From assembly GCA_011037195.1 (NCBI GenBank), contig JAAEAF010003800.1:50594-114593 (forward strand): a stretch of 64,000 nucleotides of DNA. The letters run 5' to 3'. Each line of letters begins with the position of its first letter. The stretch's first letter is position 1. The stretch is from Triatoma infestans (taxonomy: Eukaryota; Arthropoda; Insecta; Hemiptera; Reduviidae). Positions 23,130 through 35,019 of the stretch are shown in pieces. A program made the translations under genes and the position numbers. Under the pieces are notes generated by a model, which saw only the letters and a program-made list of their open reading frames with translations, did no database searches and had not been told where the DNA came from.

Positions 23130-24475
23130 AAACAAAAAATATGTGATCCAAGCTTTCACAGCATTATAAACACAAGGGGCATTTATCTTCTGTATTGATT
23201 TTATAACATTGCTTATTAAAATAAACTTATCTGTCTACTAGGTGACACTCTTAATTGACTTATTATCGCAATTGGAATAACGGAAGTGTCTAAATTCAAA
23301 AAGGGCTGAGTGGTATTTACCCAAATATATTTGTTTATACATACGAGGACAGTTATAATCTGAATTATTTGCTTTGTTTGTATCTAAATCTAATAATCGA
23401 TTTTTGTAATCAATTAAAATTGTATTCTTATATTTTTTTACAATACCAACATCTTGCTCATTCCATATCCAGCCATACTCGGATACCACAAATAATTTTT
23501 TAACTGACTTCGCCATTTATATTTGAATACGTTTTCAGAAAATCTGTTGATCTGTGAAATCATTTTATTAAAACAAATCCTAGGCAAACGATTTGGACAC
23601 ATACACAATAGTTTTTCCCACCAGTTAATGGCTAACTTCAGAACCTGTGAATTTATTTTTGACAACCTGTCTCCAAACGAAAAATGCACCCTGGAGTTTG
23701 TCTGGGCCAAAATATAATCATTTAAAAAATTTCGCCTAAATGACCTCAATATTTTCAAACTATCCCAATGAAAGAAGAATAGAACGGATTATGCTATTGA
23801 ATAGAGCAATATCTTCCACAAAGATGATTTTGACGAGCGAATTATCTGGAGGCAGAATTTATTGCAATTACCGCTTTTGAGATCCTATCTTCAGTAGCCA
23901 AGCAAAACAATCCAGTATTTGAGAACACTCTCCATAGGTAACGGAAAGGGCTGACATATTTTTTATAATAAAGAGTTTCTTTTGAATTCCTGAGATTTCT
24001 TAAATACCATTGCTTTAGTTTTAGATATGTTTACTTGGTGTTTATTTATTTGCAATAGCGCCATAAAACTGTTAATTTCCTTTGCGCCTTAACCACAGAA
24101 TTTGACAATAATGCGAAGCCATCAAGGCATACATCAATGAGGCGATGCCAACTACTTGAATAACGCAAAGGAACCCTGCTGGATCAAAAATTCCTCAAAA
24201 TCATTTATGACAATGGCAAATAGGATGGGTAAAAAAGTGTGTCCCCAACCAAACGCTATGTGAGACGGGAAATGATTCAGAGTGCTCCTGTTGAGATCTA
24301 ACCCTGAAATTAGCGGCTGCTTATAAATTTTGTAGAATAACAATTCATTTTCTGCTAATGATTGTTTATATTGTTGCAGATGCATCATCCGATCCAGATG
24401 AAGCCCGCAGATAGTGAGAACAGAAATGGTAAGTCCAAAGAAACGCACTGTATTATAAACTCCATTCATACGACA
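23130..24475 (-). pseudogene. Jockey/CR1-superfamily LINE, RT palm to C-terminus, degenerate
   Basis: Minus-strand LINE remnant in several frames. Near 24200 the frame reads LPILFAIVINDFEEFL, the conserved polymerase segment before the active site. The YADD box itself is lost in a deleted or scrambled stretch, but VNISKTKAMVFKK (about 24004-24038) is the expected motif just after it. Farther on, KLAINWWEKLLCM and YKWRSQLKNYLWYPSM (23460-23690), WNEQDVGIVKKYKN (about 23455), and YHSALFEFRHF with a KCPLC cysteine pair (about 23185-23320) follow the order of the C-terminal region in these LINEs. The loss of the active site and the stops make it a fossil. Clade assignment within the non-LTR class is uncertain. 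Confidence 0.72.
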
Positions 24476-24479
24476 ACGA

Positions 24480-25410
24480 GATGCGCAGGTGTGTGTACCA
24501 GTTTGCCGTGTTCACATTTAATACTTACACATAAATGGTTGGCTGAATGCCACTATTCTACAAACTGTTAAATTTGTTAGTTCTAACTACTTGTAAACTA
24601 TTTATCTCCCTTCCAATTCATTTAGCTTTCAGCTGTAACCCTTTGACAGACCATAAATTTTGCTCACTTTCCTATTCAGCGTATTTTATTCCACAATTTA
24701 ATGCCATATTATTATAATTATATGATAAATACTTTTATATGGATAAATAATTCTCAAACAGCTGGTGTTCTCTTTACAAATTGGTATCTTTATTAGATCA
24801 TACGTGTGTGTGTAAACAGACTTGTGTGGTCTCAACACTCTGTCATGTAGTATGTGTTGTAATGACCGGCTGACAGTTAGCACCACTTATTTACTCGTTA
24901 TTTGTCGTCCTTTTCTGTACAGTTTGGATATATGTATATAATTATCTTTCATCTCACAAAAGTGACTTTCTTTGATTGAATGACGCTTACCAGAACGATT
25001 ATAGCGCTGATTCAAGTGTTGCAATAAATTATAGAAACCTATGAAGTGAGTAGATTGCCTTCGACCATTAAGTAAATCATTGGAGTTCAGCCTTCTGTAC
25101 AATGAAGTTCATCAAGCTAAGCGTACGAACGAACACTGCTAAAAATTTGAAGATATAAGGTTGCAAGTTGGAAACGAGACTGAACGCATTCAGAAACTGT
25201 TATCGCCAATTTAAATGGTGCTCTCAACTCAAACCTCAGCTAACAACCAAGGGAATATTGATCGTTTTTCAAAAAGGCTAACACTTAACTCCTTTGAGAT
25301 AAGTGTTACTGCTCTTAAGAGCAAATAATGCGATCGTCACAAATTTTCGAAATGGGCCTTTTTTCACCGGCAGTGGTTGTTCTGATGTTCACTTGATGGA
25401 AAAAAAGCTT
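24480..25410. other. No gene recognised
   Basis: AT-rich spacer; short open frames only, without motifs. Confidence 0.5.
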
Positions 25411-25415
25411 AGCGT

Positions 25416-25640
25416 GTGGTCTGTCTGTCTCTCTCTCTCTGTAGGTGGTTGTTTGTGCAGAGAGAGAACAGAATACTAAAAATCGAAAAATCACAGAAAC
25501 TCAAACTTGATATCCCGCACCAACGTTGTTGCATCCGACTCCAAGGTTTCCATCAAAGTTTGTTAACTGGTATTATAAAATTTTTATTCTTCAGCTTTTG
25601 CACTTTTCTTTGAAATGGCTTTGCATGATACTGGCAAGAG
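25416..25640 (+). repeat. Dispersed repeat A, truncated copy (25.4 kb)
   Basis: Follows a short (TC)n run and contains aatcgaaaaatcacagaaac and tcaaacttgatatcccgcac. The core is partly deleted before ttgcacttttctttgaaatg. Confidence 0.65.
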
Positions 25641-25644
25641 TGAA

Positions 25645-26860
25645 TTAAGCTTCACTTTACCTTAGCAGAACGTTTAATTCAATCTCAAAATGTTATAACT
25701 GCACAATAAATTCGTTTAAACACAAAGTCATCTTTACAATGAAAACATTAGTTTCAATGTATAATTTCTGTTTAACTAGAGTTCGTTTAAATTACGTTTA
25801 ATTGTTTAATACAAAAATTCACACAAGCATGAAAACAAGAATTAAACCTTCCTTATAAAAGTCCATATCATAAGGAATCCTTATAACCTTCCTTATCATA
25901 AGTCTCCAGCTTTGAATAATATTGCGATCCACTTTTAGCAGAATTCTCTCCATCTTTGGCTAATAGACTGTTTCACTTGTAGCAAAATATCATGCAGACT
26001 CCAACGATTGACTTCCAGTTTGGAATATTAAGGCACAAATGTAAACCTATGACTTTTAATTTGAACTTTTTTCTGGCAAAATCTATTCCAGGAGCGTACG
26101 AGAAAATCCTTTAATTAGGGTGTATTTTATTTTCGTATCAATAATTCTGAGGTAAAGTTAGAATTTTTGGTGCGGGCTGATGAGGGTACTGTAATCTCCC
26201 ACCACCTATATTTATGTACAAAACATTAAGACTAATTAGACGTTTAATAATAATTCCAAATTTGACAAAATTTATCAGTTGTTTGAAATGAAATCAAGAA
26301 GAGCAAATAGTACGAATTTTGACACGCTGTGTGAACTGTATAGTTAGTTACATAGTTGAGAAGTGTGTAGTATGTAATATAGATACGGTATTTAGGATGT
26401 AACAATGAAGATTACAACGTGACAATAGTGTGATTGCTTTGCGTTATTAATATTCTAATAATTAATACTGATGTCTTAACTTATTCAATGTCAGAGGAAA
26501 CAAGAGTGTCTAAAAAAGGAGGTCAGTGCTGCTCCCTAGCAACAACTGTACTTACTACAGCATTCACAGCGCTCCAAACGACAACGAATACAAACTCAGT
26601 GTATGGTATGTGTCTGTATTGACAACACTAGCTCTATCTGTAGGTACTCAACATATTGCACACCTTGGTGCAACCTATTCCAAGCATACTGTCAAATAGA
26701 TATACTTAACATATTTGATTGTTGCATCATACACAAGAATTTATTCAGTCATACTTTACAGATTGGATTCCAGATTTACAAGGTCATCAGGACCAAAAAT
26801 TAACGTCAAAATAACCAAATTAGTTTTGAAATACAGTTCTTAGCGTCATTGAGCACGAAA
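25645..26860. other. No gene recognised
   Basis: AT-rich; possibly old repeat A around 25970-26110 (gactccaacgattgacttcc). No ORF of interest. Confidence 0.45.
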
Positions 26861-26864
26861 AAAT

Positions 26865-27790
26865 ATTTTTAGCAGATAGCTTAGCTGTTTGCAGATGCTT
26901 TTTTTCTGTCAGCAAAATATTTCAAAAACATAAAATCATGGGAACCTTTGTGTTTTGGCACCCATCTGGCATGCAAGTTTCGGCTAAAAACCCTCAAATG
27001 GAAGTGTATCCAAGAATGTTTTTCACTAAAATGGCTCCAATGATTTTGTCTTAAAATTGGTATGTCTATTCTCATAACTATCGCTTTTGTTTGAAATAAT
27101 CTTTTACAAGAAAGTTGATTTTTTGGAAGCTTGCAATTTTATGTTTTTTTTCAAATTTTCACTGTTACAGAATACGGTCAGTACAGTATACGGTATTCGA
27201 AAATGCACCAAGGATTGGCGATTGGCTCACTACACACACACACACACAAAACATACCTATATACACACTCACATATATATACCTCTATATATATCACTTT
27301 TATTTAAAATATTTATCTCCCACAGTTATCGCATAGCGCAACAGTTATCTTTATTTTGTGAATCCGATTCTGCTCAATTGACGATATATCAGTTATTATA
27401 ACCTTAAGCTTTCATCTAAAGAGCATGGCTTCCGGCTTTTGCGTAATGTTGAAGAATAATTAAATACACTCAAAAATGTCCATTCTGAAGTAACTTTATC
27501 GGTTAAGATTTATGAACTGCAGTATGAAAAAGTTGTTTAGGTGGGTTCTAATCTTTCATTTCATAAAAAAAAAAAAAAAATTGGAAACTAGATGACTTTG
27601 CAGGAAGTTCTGTTAGATGGTTTGGATGGAAATCAGAAATGGATTAACCGGAAGTGTCAGTTTACTAAAAGCTTAAAAAAAAAACTCTTAACTCACCCAG
27701 AACCCATTCAAAATCAGTTTTTCTTGAAGAATAGACCAAACAAAAGTGGTAGGCCTCTATGTGGGTGGTTAATAACCCAAGTTTAAAAAT
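26865..27790 (+). repeat. Dispersed repeat A, multi-unit copy (26.9-27.8 kb)
   Basis: Contains agcaaaatatttcaaaaaca, aaaatggctccaatgatttt, and a second partial unit with ggattaaccggaagtgtcag near 27640. A short (CA)n run lies at 27232-27250. Diverged and interrupted by poly-A. Confidence 0.6.
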
Positions 27791-28000
27791 AATTCGGCGC
27801 CTTTTTTATTTCAGAAAACCGAAACTAAACAAAAAAAGATATTTGTTCACCGCATACAGATACACGTGAAACTGATGTAGATAAAACTGATCAATCGATA
27901 AAAACATTTCTTGTCCATGGACCTGAGAACTACTTCGGGAGAAAAAACGATTTCAAAGTTTGTCACTATCTCAAGACTTTTGGTTTTTGCAGTTTGTGAA

Positions 28001-28123
28001 ATTAAGAAAATTACAGACCGATGTCACTACATAACAACAGAGGTTTGCAAAAGTTGTGTGTGACATAATATAATTTTTCTAATTATAGTTTGTTGTTGAA
28101 CAAAATTAGTTGTTATTAAAGGT
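28001..28123 (+). repeat. 123-bp direct repeat, left copy
   Basis: Begins attaagaaaattacagaccg and ends tgttattaaaggt. The second copy at 28647-28769 has the same length with only scattered substitutions. The 523 bp between them has no ORF. The pair could be terminal repeats of a small element or a segmental duplication. The ends are not TG...CA. Confidence 0.85.
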
Positions 28124-28646
28124 GAGGTATGATCATGTCACGGTGGTGACGGATTTCGTACAGGTGTAATATGTCGGGTACCCGATCCATTATCACTAAT
28201 AGATGTTGGTGTCTAGTCAGGTAAGCTTAATTAATTAGATTGCCCACACACTGCCCAAACACTATTAACAACGATTGTTCCCCCTTACAAATATTCATTC
28301 GCCATATACTAATTCACTGCAGACAGTTGTCTATCGATTCACGTTTGTAATAGAAACTAATTTAGACATTATTATAATTCAAACGTTAATTTCCATACTC
28401 CTTAATAAAAGTGTGAGTTTATTTTTATCACATTCTGGAACTTCTGATCTAGATAGATGAATGGATTCTAGCAGTAGTCCAGAATTGATAGTTTGTGTTG
28501 GTGGACCTTCTATATAATCCTATTAAGTAGACAATAAATAATCTATATAACCAGAGGTCGTGTGCAAAACATTTGCTTTTTATATTATTCCTTAAAGTAT
28601 TCTATAATCATAATATTGGCCACATTTATGAATCCATAATAGCCTT
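28124..28646. other. Non-coding spacer between two 123-bp direct repeats
   Basis: 523 bp without a recognisable ORF or motif. If the flanking repeats are terminal repeats, this is the body of a short non-autonomous element. Confidence 0.4.
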
Positions 28647-28769
28647 ATTAAGGAAATTACAGACCGATGTCACTACATAACAATAGAGATTTCCAAAAGT
28701 TGTGTGTGACATAATAAAATTTTTCTAATTATAGTTTGTTGTAGAACAAAATTAGTTGTTATTAAGGGT
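28647..28769 (+). repeat. 123-bp direct repeat, right copy
   Basis: Begins attaaggaaattacagaccg. It runs directly into a short cluster of ttaagggt-like units (28760-28800). Confidence 0.85.
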
Positions 28770-28809
28770 TTATTAAGTGTAATTAAGGGTAATTAAGGGT
28801 TATAATTAA

Positions 28810-29290
28810 GTTTTAATAAAGGTTAAACGTTCTGGTTAATCTGTAGTTAATTTAAAATTTCAATATTAAAATAAATTTATAAAGCGCTTTTGTTGTGATC
28901 GCATGAAAGTTTCTAAAATAAAATACAAATATGGTATGAAACATCATAACAATTTTTCTAATTGCAATTTTGTAATCGAAACAATCTTTCAAGTTCCGCG
29001 GCATTGTCATGCAAAATACCAGGTCTTTGCGTTGAGACCGTGTCAACACTCTGGGTGTTAGTTTAGCATCAGAGTCAATACTACCTTGAAGAAAGTTACT
29101 GCTATCCATATTCTAAAACGTCGGTTTATAACAAACCACTGACACGCTATCTGCCACAAGTGTTTTGCTGTTCATTTATCCTTAAAATTCCACATTTGAA
29201 TTAGGGAACCGTACTGTTTACTTTTTATATCTTAGGAGCGCTGAATGTGACTGAATTGTAGACCACCAGCCAGAGCGTCTTCATTTCCAA
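28810..29290. other. No gene recognised
   Basis: No coding or element signature. The 85-aa minus frame has no family motif. Confidence 0.5.
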
Positions 29291-29295
29291 CAAAG

Positions 29296-29542
29296 TCGAG
29301 ACGGCCGTTCAGAGTTGTGCGTAATCCTACATCAAACTCGAGACGGCCGTTCAGTTGTTCTTAATCCTACAACAAACTCGAGACGGCCGTTCAGAGTTCT
29401 TCCTAATCCTACAACAAACTCGAGACGGCCATTCAGAGTTCTTCCTAATCCTACAACAAACTCGAGACGGCCGTTCAGAGTTGTTCCTAATTCTACAACA
29501 AACTCGAGACGGCCGTTCAGAGTTGTGCCTAATCCTAAAATA
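29296..29542. repeat. 42-bp minisatellite, about six copies
   Basis: Units begin tcgagacggccgttcagagt and end in cctacaacaaac. Copy boundaries are 29296, 29338, 29378, 29420, 29462 and 29504; the second copy is 40 bp, and the last is partial. Because 42 is divisible by three, frames on both strands stay open over it (for example NPTTNSRRPFRVLP repeated). These are repeat artefacts rather than genes. Confidence 0.95.
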
Positions 29543-29762
29543 CATTTTACTGGAAAAATGTTTCCTATACTAATATTAAGATGTTAGTGGCCAGTTCAAA
29601 GAAAGTCGTCGGAGGCAACTTCTTGAATATTACGAAAAATTGAAACTAATCCAGTTTCACACCCAATAGACAGATTTTGATGGAAAAGTTGTGCTAAACG
29701 TTTAGTTTTTCTTTTTTGAGATAATTTATCATAAGTATAGACATTCCATTAAAAATATTTTT

Positions 29763-29828
29763 CGCATACAGTGTCTTACAATGTCGCATACAGTGTCTTA
29801 CAATGTCGCATACAGTGTCTTACAATGA
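29763..29828. repeat. 22-bp tandem repeat, three copies
   Basis: Unit tcgcatacagtgtcttacaa plus two bases, three times in a row, then a degraded acgcatgc. Confidence 0.93.
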
Positions 29829-29834
29829 CGCATG

Positions 29835-31385
29835 CATTTCCGGTGTAAAATAGAAGATTGGTACGGCCGCAATACTTTCTCTAATGGAAACTTTTTTACC
29901 TTGTTAAAAACGCTGAAGTTCTATTGCCATTGTACTGTGCAGAATTGAGAAACCTGTCAAATTTCGAATTTGTGGTTCCCTAAATCTGAACAAAATATTC
30001 TGAGAGGACGATCCGGAGCGAAAAATGCATCGTTGAAAGTTCATTTTCATTTTTCAGATTTTACCCGCAATCCGCAACATGATTTCTGTCAAAATCCGAC
30101 TACCCAAAGCCTACTATTTCTAACTTTTTGCGAATTTTGTTTTTAAACGCCTCTATATAATTTTTTACATTCACCAAATATATCTCTACCGCTATTATGT
30201 GAGACACCTAATTTAGAAATGTGATTGAGGTTGCCTGTGTATAGCTTGCCCTCAAAATGCTTTATATCATTTTCCATACTGTCTGGTAAACATTACAAGT
30301 TTGAAAAAAAATTGTTGAGAAATCAGCGTCCCATCTTGAATCCATTAAATTTTACTGCATCTGTACACATTTTCTGCGCTGTCACTAAAATTTGAAACAT
30401 CACTGTGATCAAGTGAACAGTGATGTGAGTACATAGCTACCAACTTGACAGAAACAGCCAAGATTAACATGTTTATGTTCAACAGTTCCATCTTAATAAT
30501 TTATTACACGTTAACACAGGCCGGCACCTATGTTCGTAACATTGTCAGACTGCAGACAGTCCATTCAATCAATTTTAAATGACTTTTGTGCTACATATCT
30601 ACACTGTTATACATTATTGCTGCTTTCCTATTTGCCTCACTGTCACATTTAGCTTGGGAGTTCTTCAGAAAGTGAATGAGTTGCCAACTGTCAATCAAAA
30701 AACTGAATAGGCCAAAAGTGTGTCGTTTGCCATTTGGCCATCTTCTTTTGTTTTTATACTCGCCCCCACACAGATTGAGAATCCAATCTTGGCTTAGAAA
30801 ACACTTTTATATTCTCTTGCGATTTTGAAATATTGCACATTTCTCTCAAGTGCATTATGTTAGTAGTCAGTGAACTAGAATTGACGAAATGTGTTACTTT
30901 AACAATTCCTGTTGATATGGAGGGAATAATTCTTATACTTGGAGCAAGCTTGAATAGATCTCAGAACGGCTCCTTCTTCAGGATGAATACAGCACAAAGG
31001 GGATCTTGTATGCAATAAAGCTAGCTATTTGCTGCTGAACTGTGATTCAATAACTGCATCATAACTCTAGAAACTGTAGATATTTGTAAGAGATAGAAAA
31101 TATGATAGAGCTTGAACAATAATGTAACTTTATTTACTTCAAATCCGACAAAACTTCAAAGCCATATATCATATCTTTTATTTTGACATTGTGTTTGTAA
31201 AATTAATTAAATAACTTAATATATAATTAAGAAGAACTACAACATATTTGCACTACCTCCCCCTCCCCTACCAATGCAATAAATCACAAATCTATTTTAT
31301 TGCAAACACAATAAAATTCAAATTATTTTGTACAATATCGCCTAGTTGCGTTAGTTCTTACATTTTCTTAATATGTAAGCCAGTT
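29835..31385. other. No gene recognised
   Basis: Near 29865 the sequence gcaatactttctctaatgga is the repeat A opening module reversed. Otherwise anonymous AT-rich sequence with only short ORFs. Confidence 0.45.
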
Positions 31386-31389
31386 CACC

Positions 31390-31790
31390 TGATGTAAAAG
31401 TTAATTTTGCTTTTTTTATTATTTCTCGCGATTATCTTGAAAACGGCTCCAAGTGAACTGCGGTTAAAGTTAACGCCAATACATAGTGGACTGTCACTTT
31501 TATTAGAGACATTTTCTAGGGTTGTTTTTACCGAATTGTATTTTTAGTGGGTATGAAAGAGCTGCGACGTTTAGCCTTTCTTTAAAGCGCCACTTTAGTG
31601 CAATTCACTTTCTACCTTCTAAATAATATTAAGGTGCATTGTCAAGGCTGAAGAAAATCAGTTAACCGGAAGTGCGACTTTACAGAATAGGTTTCTTCAT
31701 TTTGTCTAAATTTGCTCCAACGTATGATTCAATCTGACATCCACCATATAAAGCCGCACCCCATACGAAGGAGTGATATTTACGTATTTT
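31390..31790 (+). repeat. Dispersed repeat A, copy (31.4 kb)
   Basis: Contains cgattatcttgaaaacggct, tagcctttctttaaagcgcc, gttaaccggaagtgcgactt, then a second core tttgctccaacgtatg. Confidence 0.7.
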
Positions 31791-31799
31791 GGTCGCAGC

Positions 31800-32895
31800 G
31801 CTCAGTTTCCATACGCCATACAATAATACACTAATGGTTTTGTTTTCTTTGGCTTATTTATACATCAGTAAGCTTGTAAAAAACTATTGTTGAATTTAAT
31901 GAATTATTTTCTGATTTTTTCTTAAATATTCACGATTATCTTCAGGGAGTATTCATTATACTTAAAAGCAATGGAATCACATGTTCTCATTGGCAATCAA
32001 TGTGAAATAGCGCTGGTTATGTAAGTCCCTCTTCTCTATAATTCAAGTTGTTCATGTCTTGAACTGGAAACCTATTTATATGAAAAAAAATATATTGATT
32101 ATATGTAATGATAGCAATCGTAATGTGGGCAACATTATCCAATCATTTGGGATAATGGAGGTCGATAGAGCATTCAGTTATTATTATACTTGGATAATAT
32201 GATTAGGAGGAGGCTAAGTGAATTGCTGGACAGGGTTTAAATCACTTCCAACAAAACACCCACAACACATCCCATGAGTTGAATAAGAATTTTATGTGTG
32301 TAACGCAATATTTGCTAAACGATCCATTGGTAGGTGGCCAGTTCTATTTGAACAGTTAATTAGTCCAATCACTCACCACTACTCGCTCCTCGTCATAACC
32401 TCGTCTCACTACCTGCCACTAGTTACTACCACAATGAAATACCATACTCTCTCAGTGGTTTCTAAACCTTCCAGATGACCCACAATATAGCTTTCGTTTA
32501 ACATTTCCTTTCATTTGAGTAAAATATCTAAAGTGCTGTACGGTACTTTTGCTTCTTATTTTCTCGTATTGCTTTAATAAAAGTATTGGCGAATTGCCAT
32601 GAGTCAAATTTTAGAAATTTAGTTTCTCAGAAATTGTGTGTGTGTGTGAGTACGTGAGTGCGAAAAAATGGTCAAAAAATAACTAAAATTATATATAATC
32701 AAAATCAACAAATAATACTTAAAAAAAAAGTGCGGTAAAAAATTCTCATCTGACTTTCTATTATTGCACTTAATTCAAATCTGTAATGAAAGTAGGTATT
32801 TTTACTATATAATTAATTGCCATTAATACCGTATGTAGCTGGTGGAGCCACAGTCACACTAAATAACATTTGATAAAACATTTCAGTTTTTTAAA
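31800..32895. other. No gene recognised
   Basis: AT-rich with a short GT tract at 32635-32655. Confidence 0.5.
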
Positions 32896-32899
32896 TCGT

Positions 32900-33080
32900 T
32901 ATAAGATTAGTTGATGATGCAGTTTAGAGGAAATCGTTGAATCTATTTTTGAGAAAACTGTGGAAAAATGGAAAATTCATTCAGTGAATTGTTACTTCCA
33001 GATGGCTGGTTCTTTTGAAAATCCCATGGTCGGATCTCTGCTAGAACTTAAATGAAAGATCGAGTTTGGTCTTGCGATTT
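32900..33080 (-). repeat. Dispersed repeat A, minus-strand fragment
   Basis: The reverse complement reads ttttctcaaaaatagattca then acgatttcctctaaactgc, matching the repeat A core. Confidence 0.5.
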
Positions 33081-33084
33081 CCAG

Positions 33085-34425
33085 CTGTTTGAGTTCCAAG
33101 CATCCTTTATATTAAAAAATAAAGCACTTTTTGCCTCAAAATATGCAAATTATCCGGCTAAAACCTGAATTTTGCAAAGATAATAAGATTGTAATAATCT
33201 CTGTTACATATATTTCAAATATATTCTGATAAAGTGGCTAACTGCAGACTTTCCACGACTTTCCAACCTACAGATTCCCTACAACTCGTCAGGCCGTGCT
33301 CTTTACCAGGAAGTAAGCAATCACTACCAAAAACTTTAACTGTGTCCGCCCTCCGTTATCTGCGACAGATTAAATATTCGTATTAAATGCTGCTAAAACA
33401 CATATAGAATGGCAGGACAAAACATGTATTTAGATTGTATATTTGTACGACATACAGAACAGTGGTAAATGTATTATTTAACAGAAAAAAAGTAAAAAGT
33501 CAGTAATAATTTATACATGCACGAGCGAACGGCCGGGCCATCTGCGCCGGTGAGAAGTGGCCCGTGTGTGCTGCAGCGTTGAATGAATAAAAGAGCCTCT
33601 CTATGCTATCTGACCTCTCTGTGATGGCCGCTGGACGACATCTCCAGCTGACATCTCGCATGCCCTGACCTAAGTGATCTCCTTAATCACTCCCCGCACC
33701 GCAGTATATCGTATTGTGGTCACATTAACTACAATTACCGCCTAATTTGATTGCTCAAATACTAGTTCTAAATACTATTTATAGCTACTACACATAGCGC
33801 ACTGATCACCATCTTCATTGAAATAAGTGGTGTGAAACACTCACACCAGATTCCTTACACCTCACTGGTTCTCACCAGTCATACCATAAATTTTATTCAC
33901 ATTTGGAATTTCTACAGTTTTATATGCATTCACTGCTAATGGTGGTGGCATCATGCATTATAACGCAATGGCACTTTCGTTCAAATGGGGCATCAAATCA
34001 CAACTTGCTTACATGTTATCTCTAAAAGCGATTTCTCTATAACGTACTTCTGTGTAAGGATAGTTAATTTTATAAAGAGCTGATTTTGAGCATTTTTAAG
34101 ACATTCACACTATTTATTCTTATGGCAATAAGTTACACACCAGTAACTGATAAATTTACTTCAGACGCGAAAGCTTACTAAATGTTCAGGTAGTTACTCA
34201 TTGTTTATTGGTGATGGAATCGAAGAGTTTATGAAGTAGTGCCACCGGAAGGAAATTTTAATCTTACTTTCCTCCAGAACAACATTAAAATAATTCCCCA
34301 ATTGAAATCTTATTAATAATAAAACTAATTGGCAATTTGTATTACTTATATATCATTTATGGTTTAAGGTGAACTGAATACGAAAGTGATCCTGCAAATT
34401 GTAGTTTTGTGTCTGGTATGTTGTG
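33085..34425. other. No gene recognised
   Basis: A less AT-rich patch at 33525-33700 is the only compositional feature. Its frames carry no recognisable motif. At 33833, gtgaaacactcacaccagat resembles the repeat A end module. Confidence 0.45.
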
Positions 34426-34429
34426 TGAC

Positions 34430-35010
34430 TTAAAAAAACAAAACGTAGAAGAAACATCAAAATTTTGATATTCCGTTTAGGGTAACACCATCGTTTCCCA
34501 GGCAAAACCTTCTATCGAAATCCGTCAACCGAAATGCATCTTTACAGAATGTTTTTGTTTTTTGCGATTTTCTTGAAAATGGCTCTAATGATTTCCTTTA
34601 AAATGAGCATACTAACTGCACACTCACACACACGCGTAAAGTCCTATCACATTTATTTTAAATATTTCTTGGAGGGAAACTGACTTTATGGAGAGTTCTG
34701 GGGAGCTGCAGTGTTACGTTTTCCTCCAAAATGGCACTCCAGTGCATGTCAGAGTTTTAATACCCATTCAGTATTCAGATCCATAAAATATATGCATGTC
34801 CAGAAGTCCATGTGGGAAGCAAATTTGAATCAGAAATACAGAATATTCTTCTGAGTTTTTCCGAATTCTCAACAATCGTTCCAAAAAATTGTCTTTAAAA
34901 CTGGAATGCCATTTACACGAATATTTTAACTATAATTTCTATTTGAAATATTTGTCCCGAAAAATGCTATAGACGGATTCTATGGAAGCTGAGAATTTAG
35001 CTTTTCCTCT
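34430..35010 (+). repeat. Dispersed repeat A, two-unit copy (34.4 kb)
   Basis: Contains tgatattccgtttagggtaa, gcgattttcttgaaaatggc, catactaactgcacactc, then a second unit after 34750 with ctcaacaatcgttcc and gaatttagcttttcctctaa. Confidence 0.7.
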
Positions 35011-35019
35011 AAATTGCAT

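Noticed and set aside
28760..28800. Interstitial telomere repeat (ttaaggg-like units)
   Set aside because: Units are irregular, AT-diluted and few; they do not match TTAGG or TTAGGG in tandem.
29315..29587. Repetitive protein frames on both strands (RRPF-type repeats)
   Set aside because: The 42-bp unit is a multiple of three, so open frames arise automatically on both strands.
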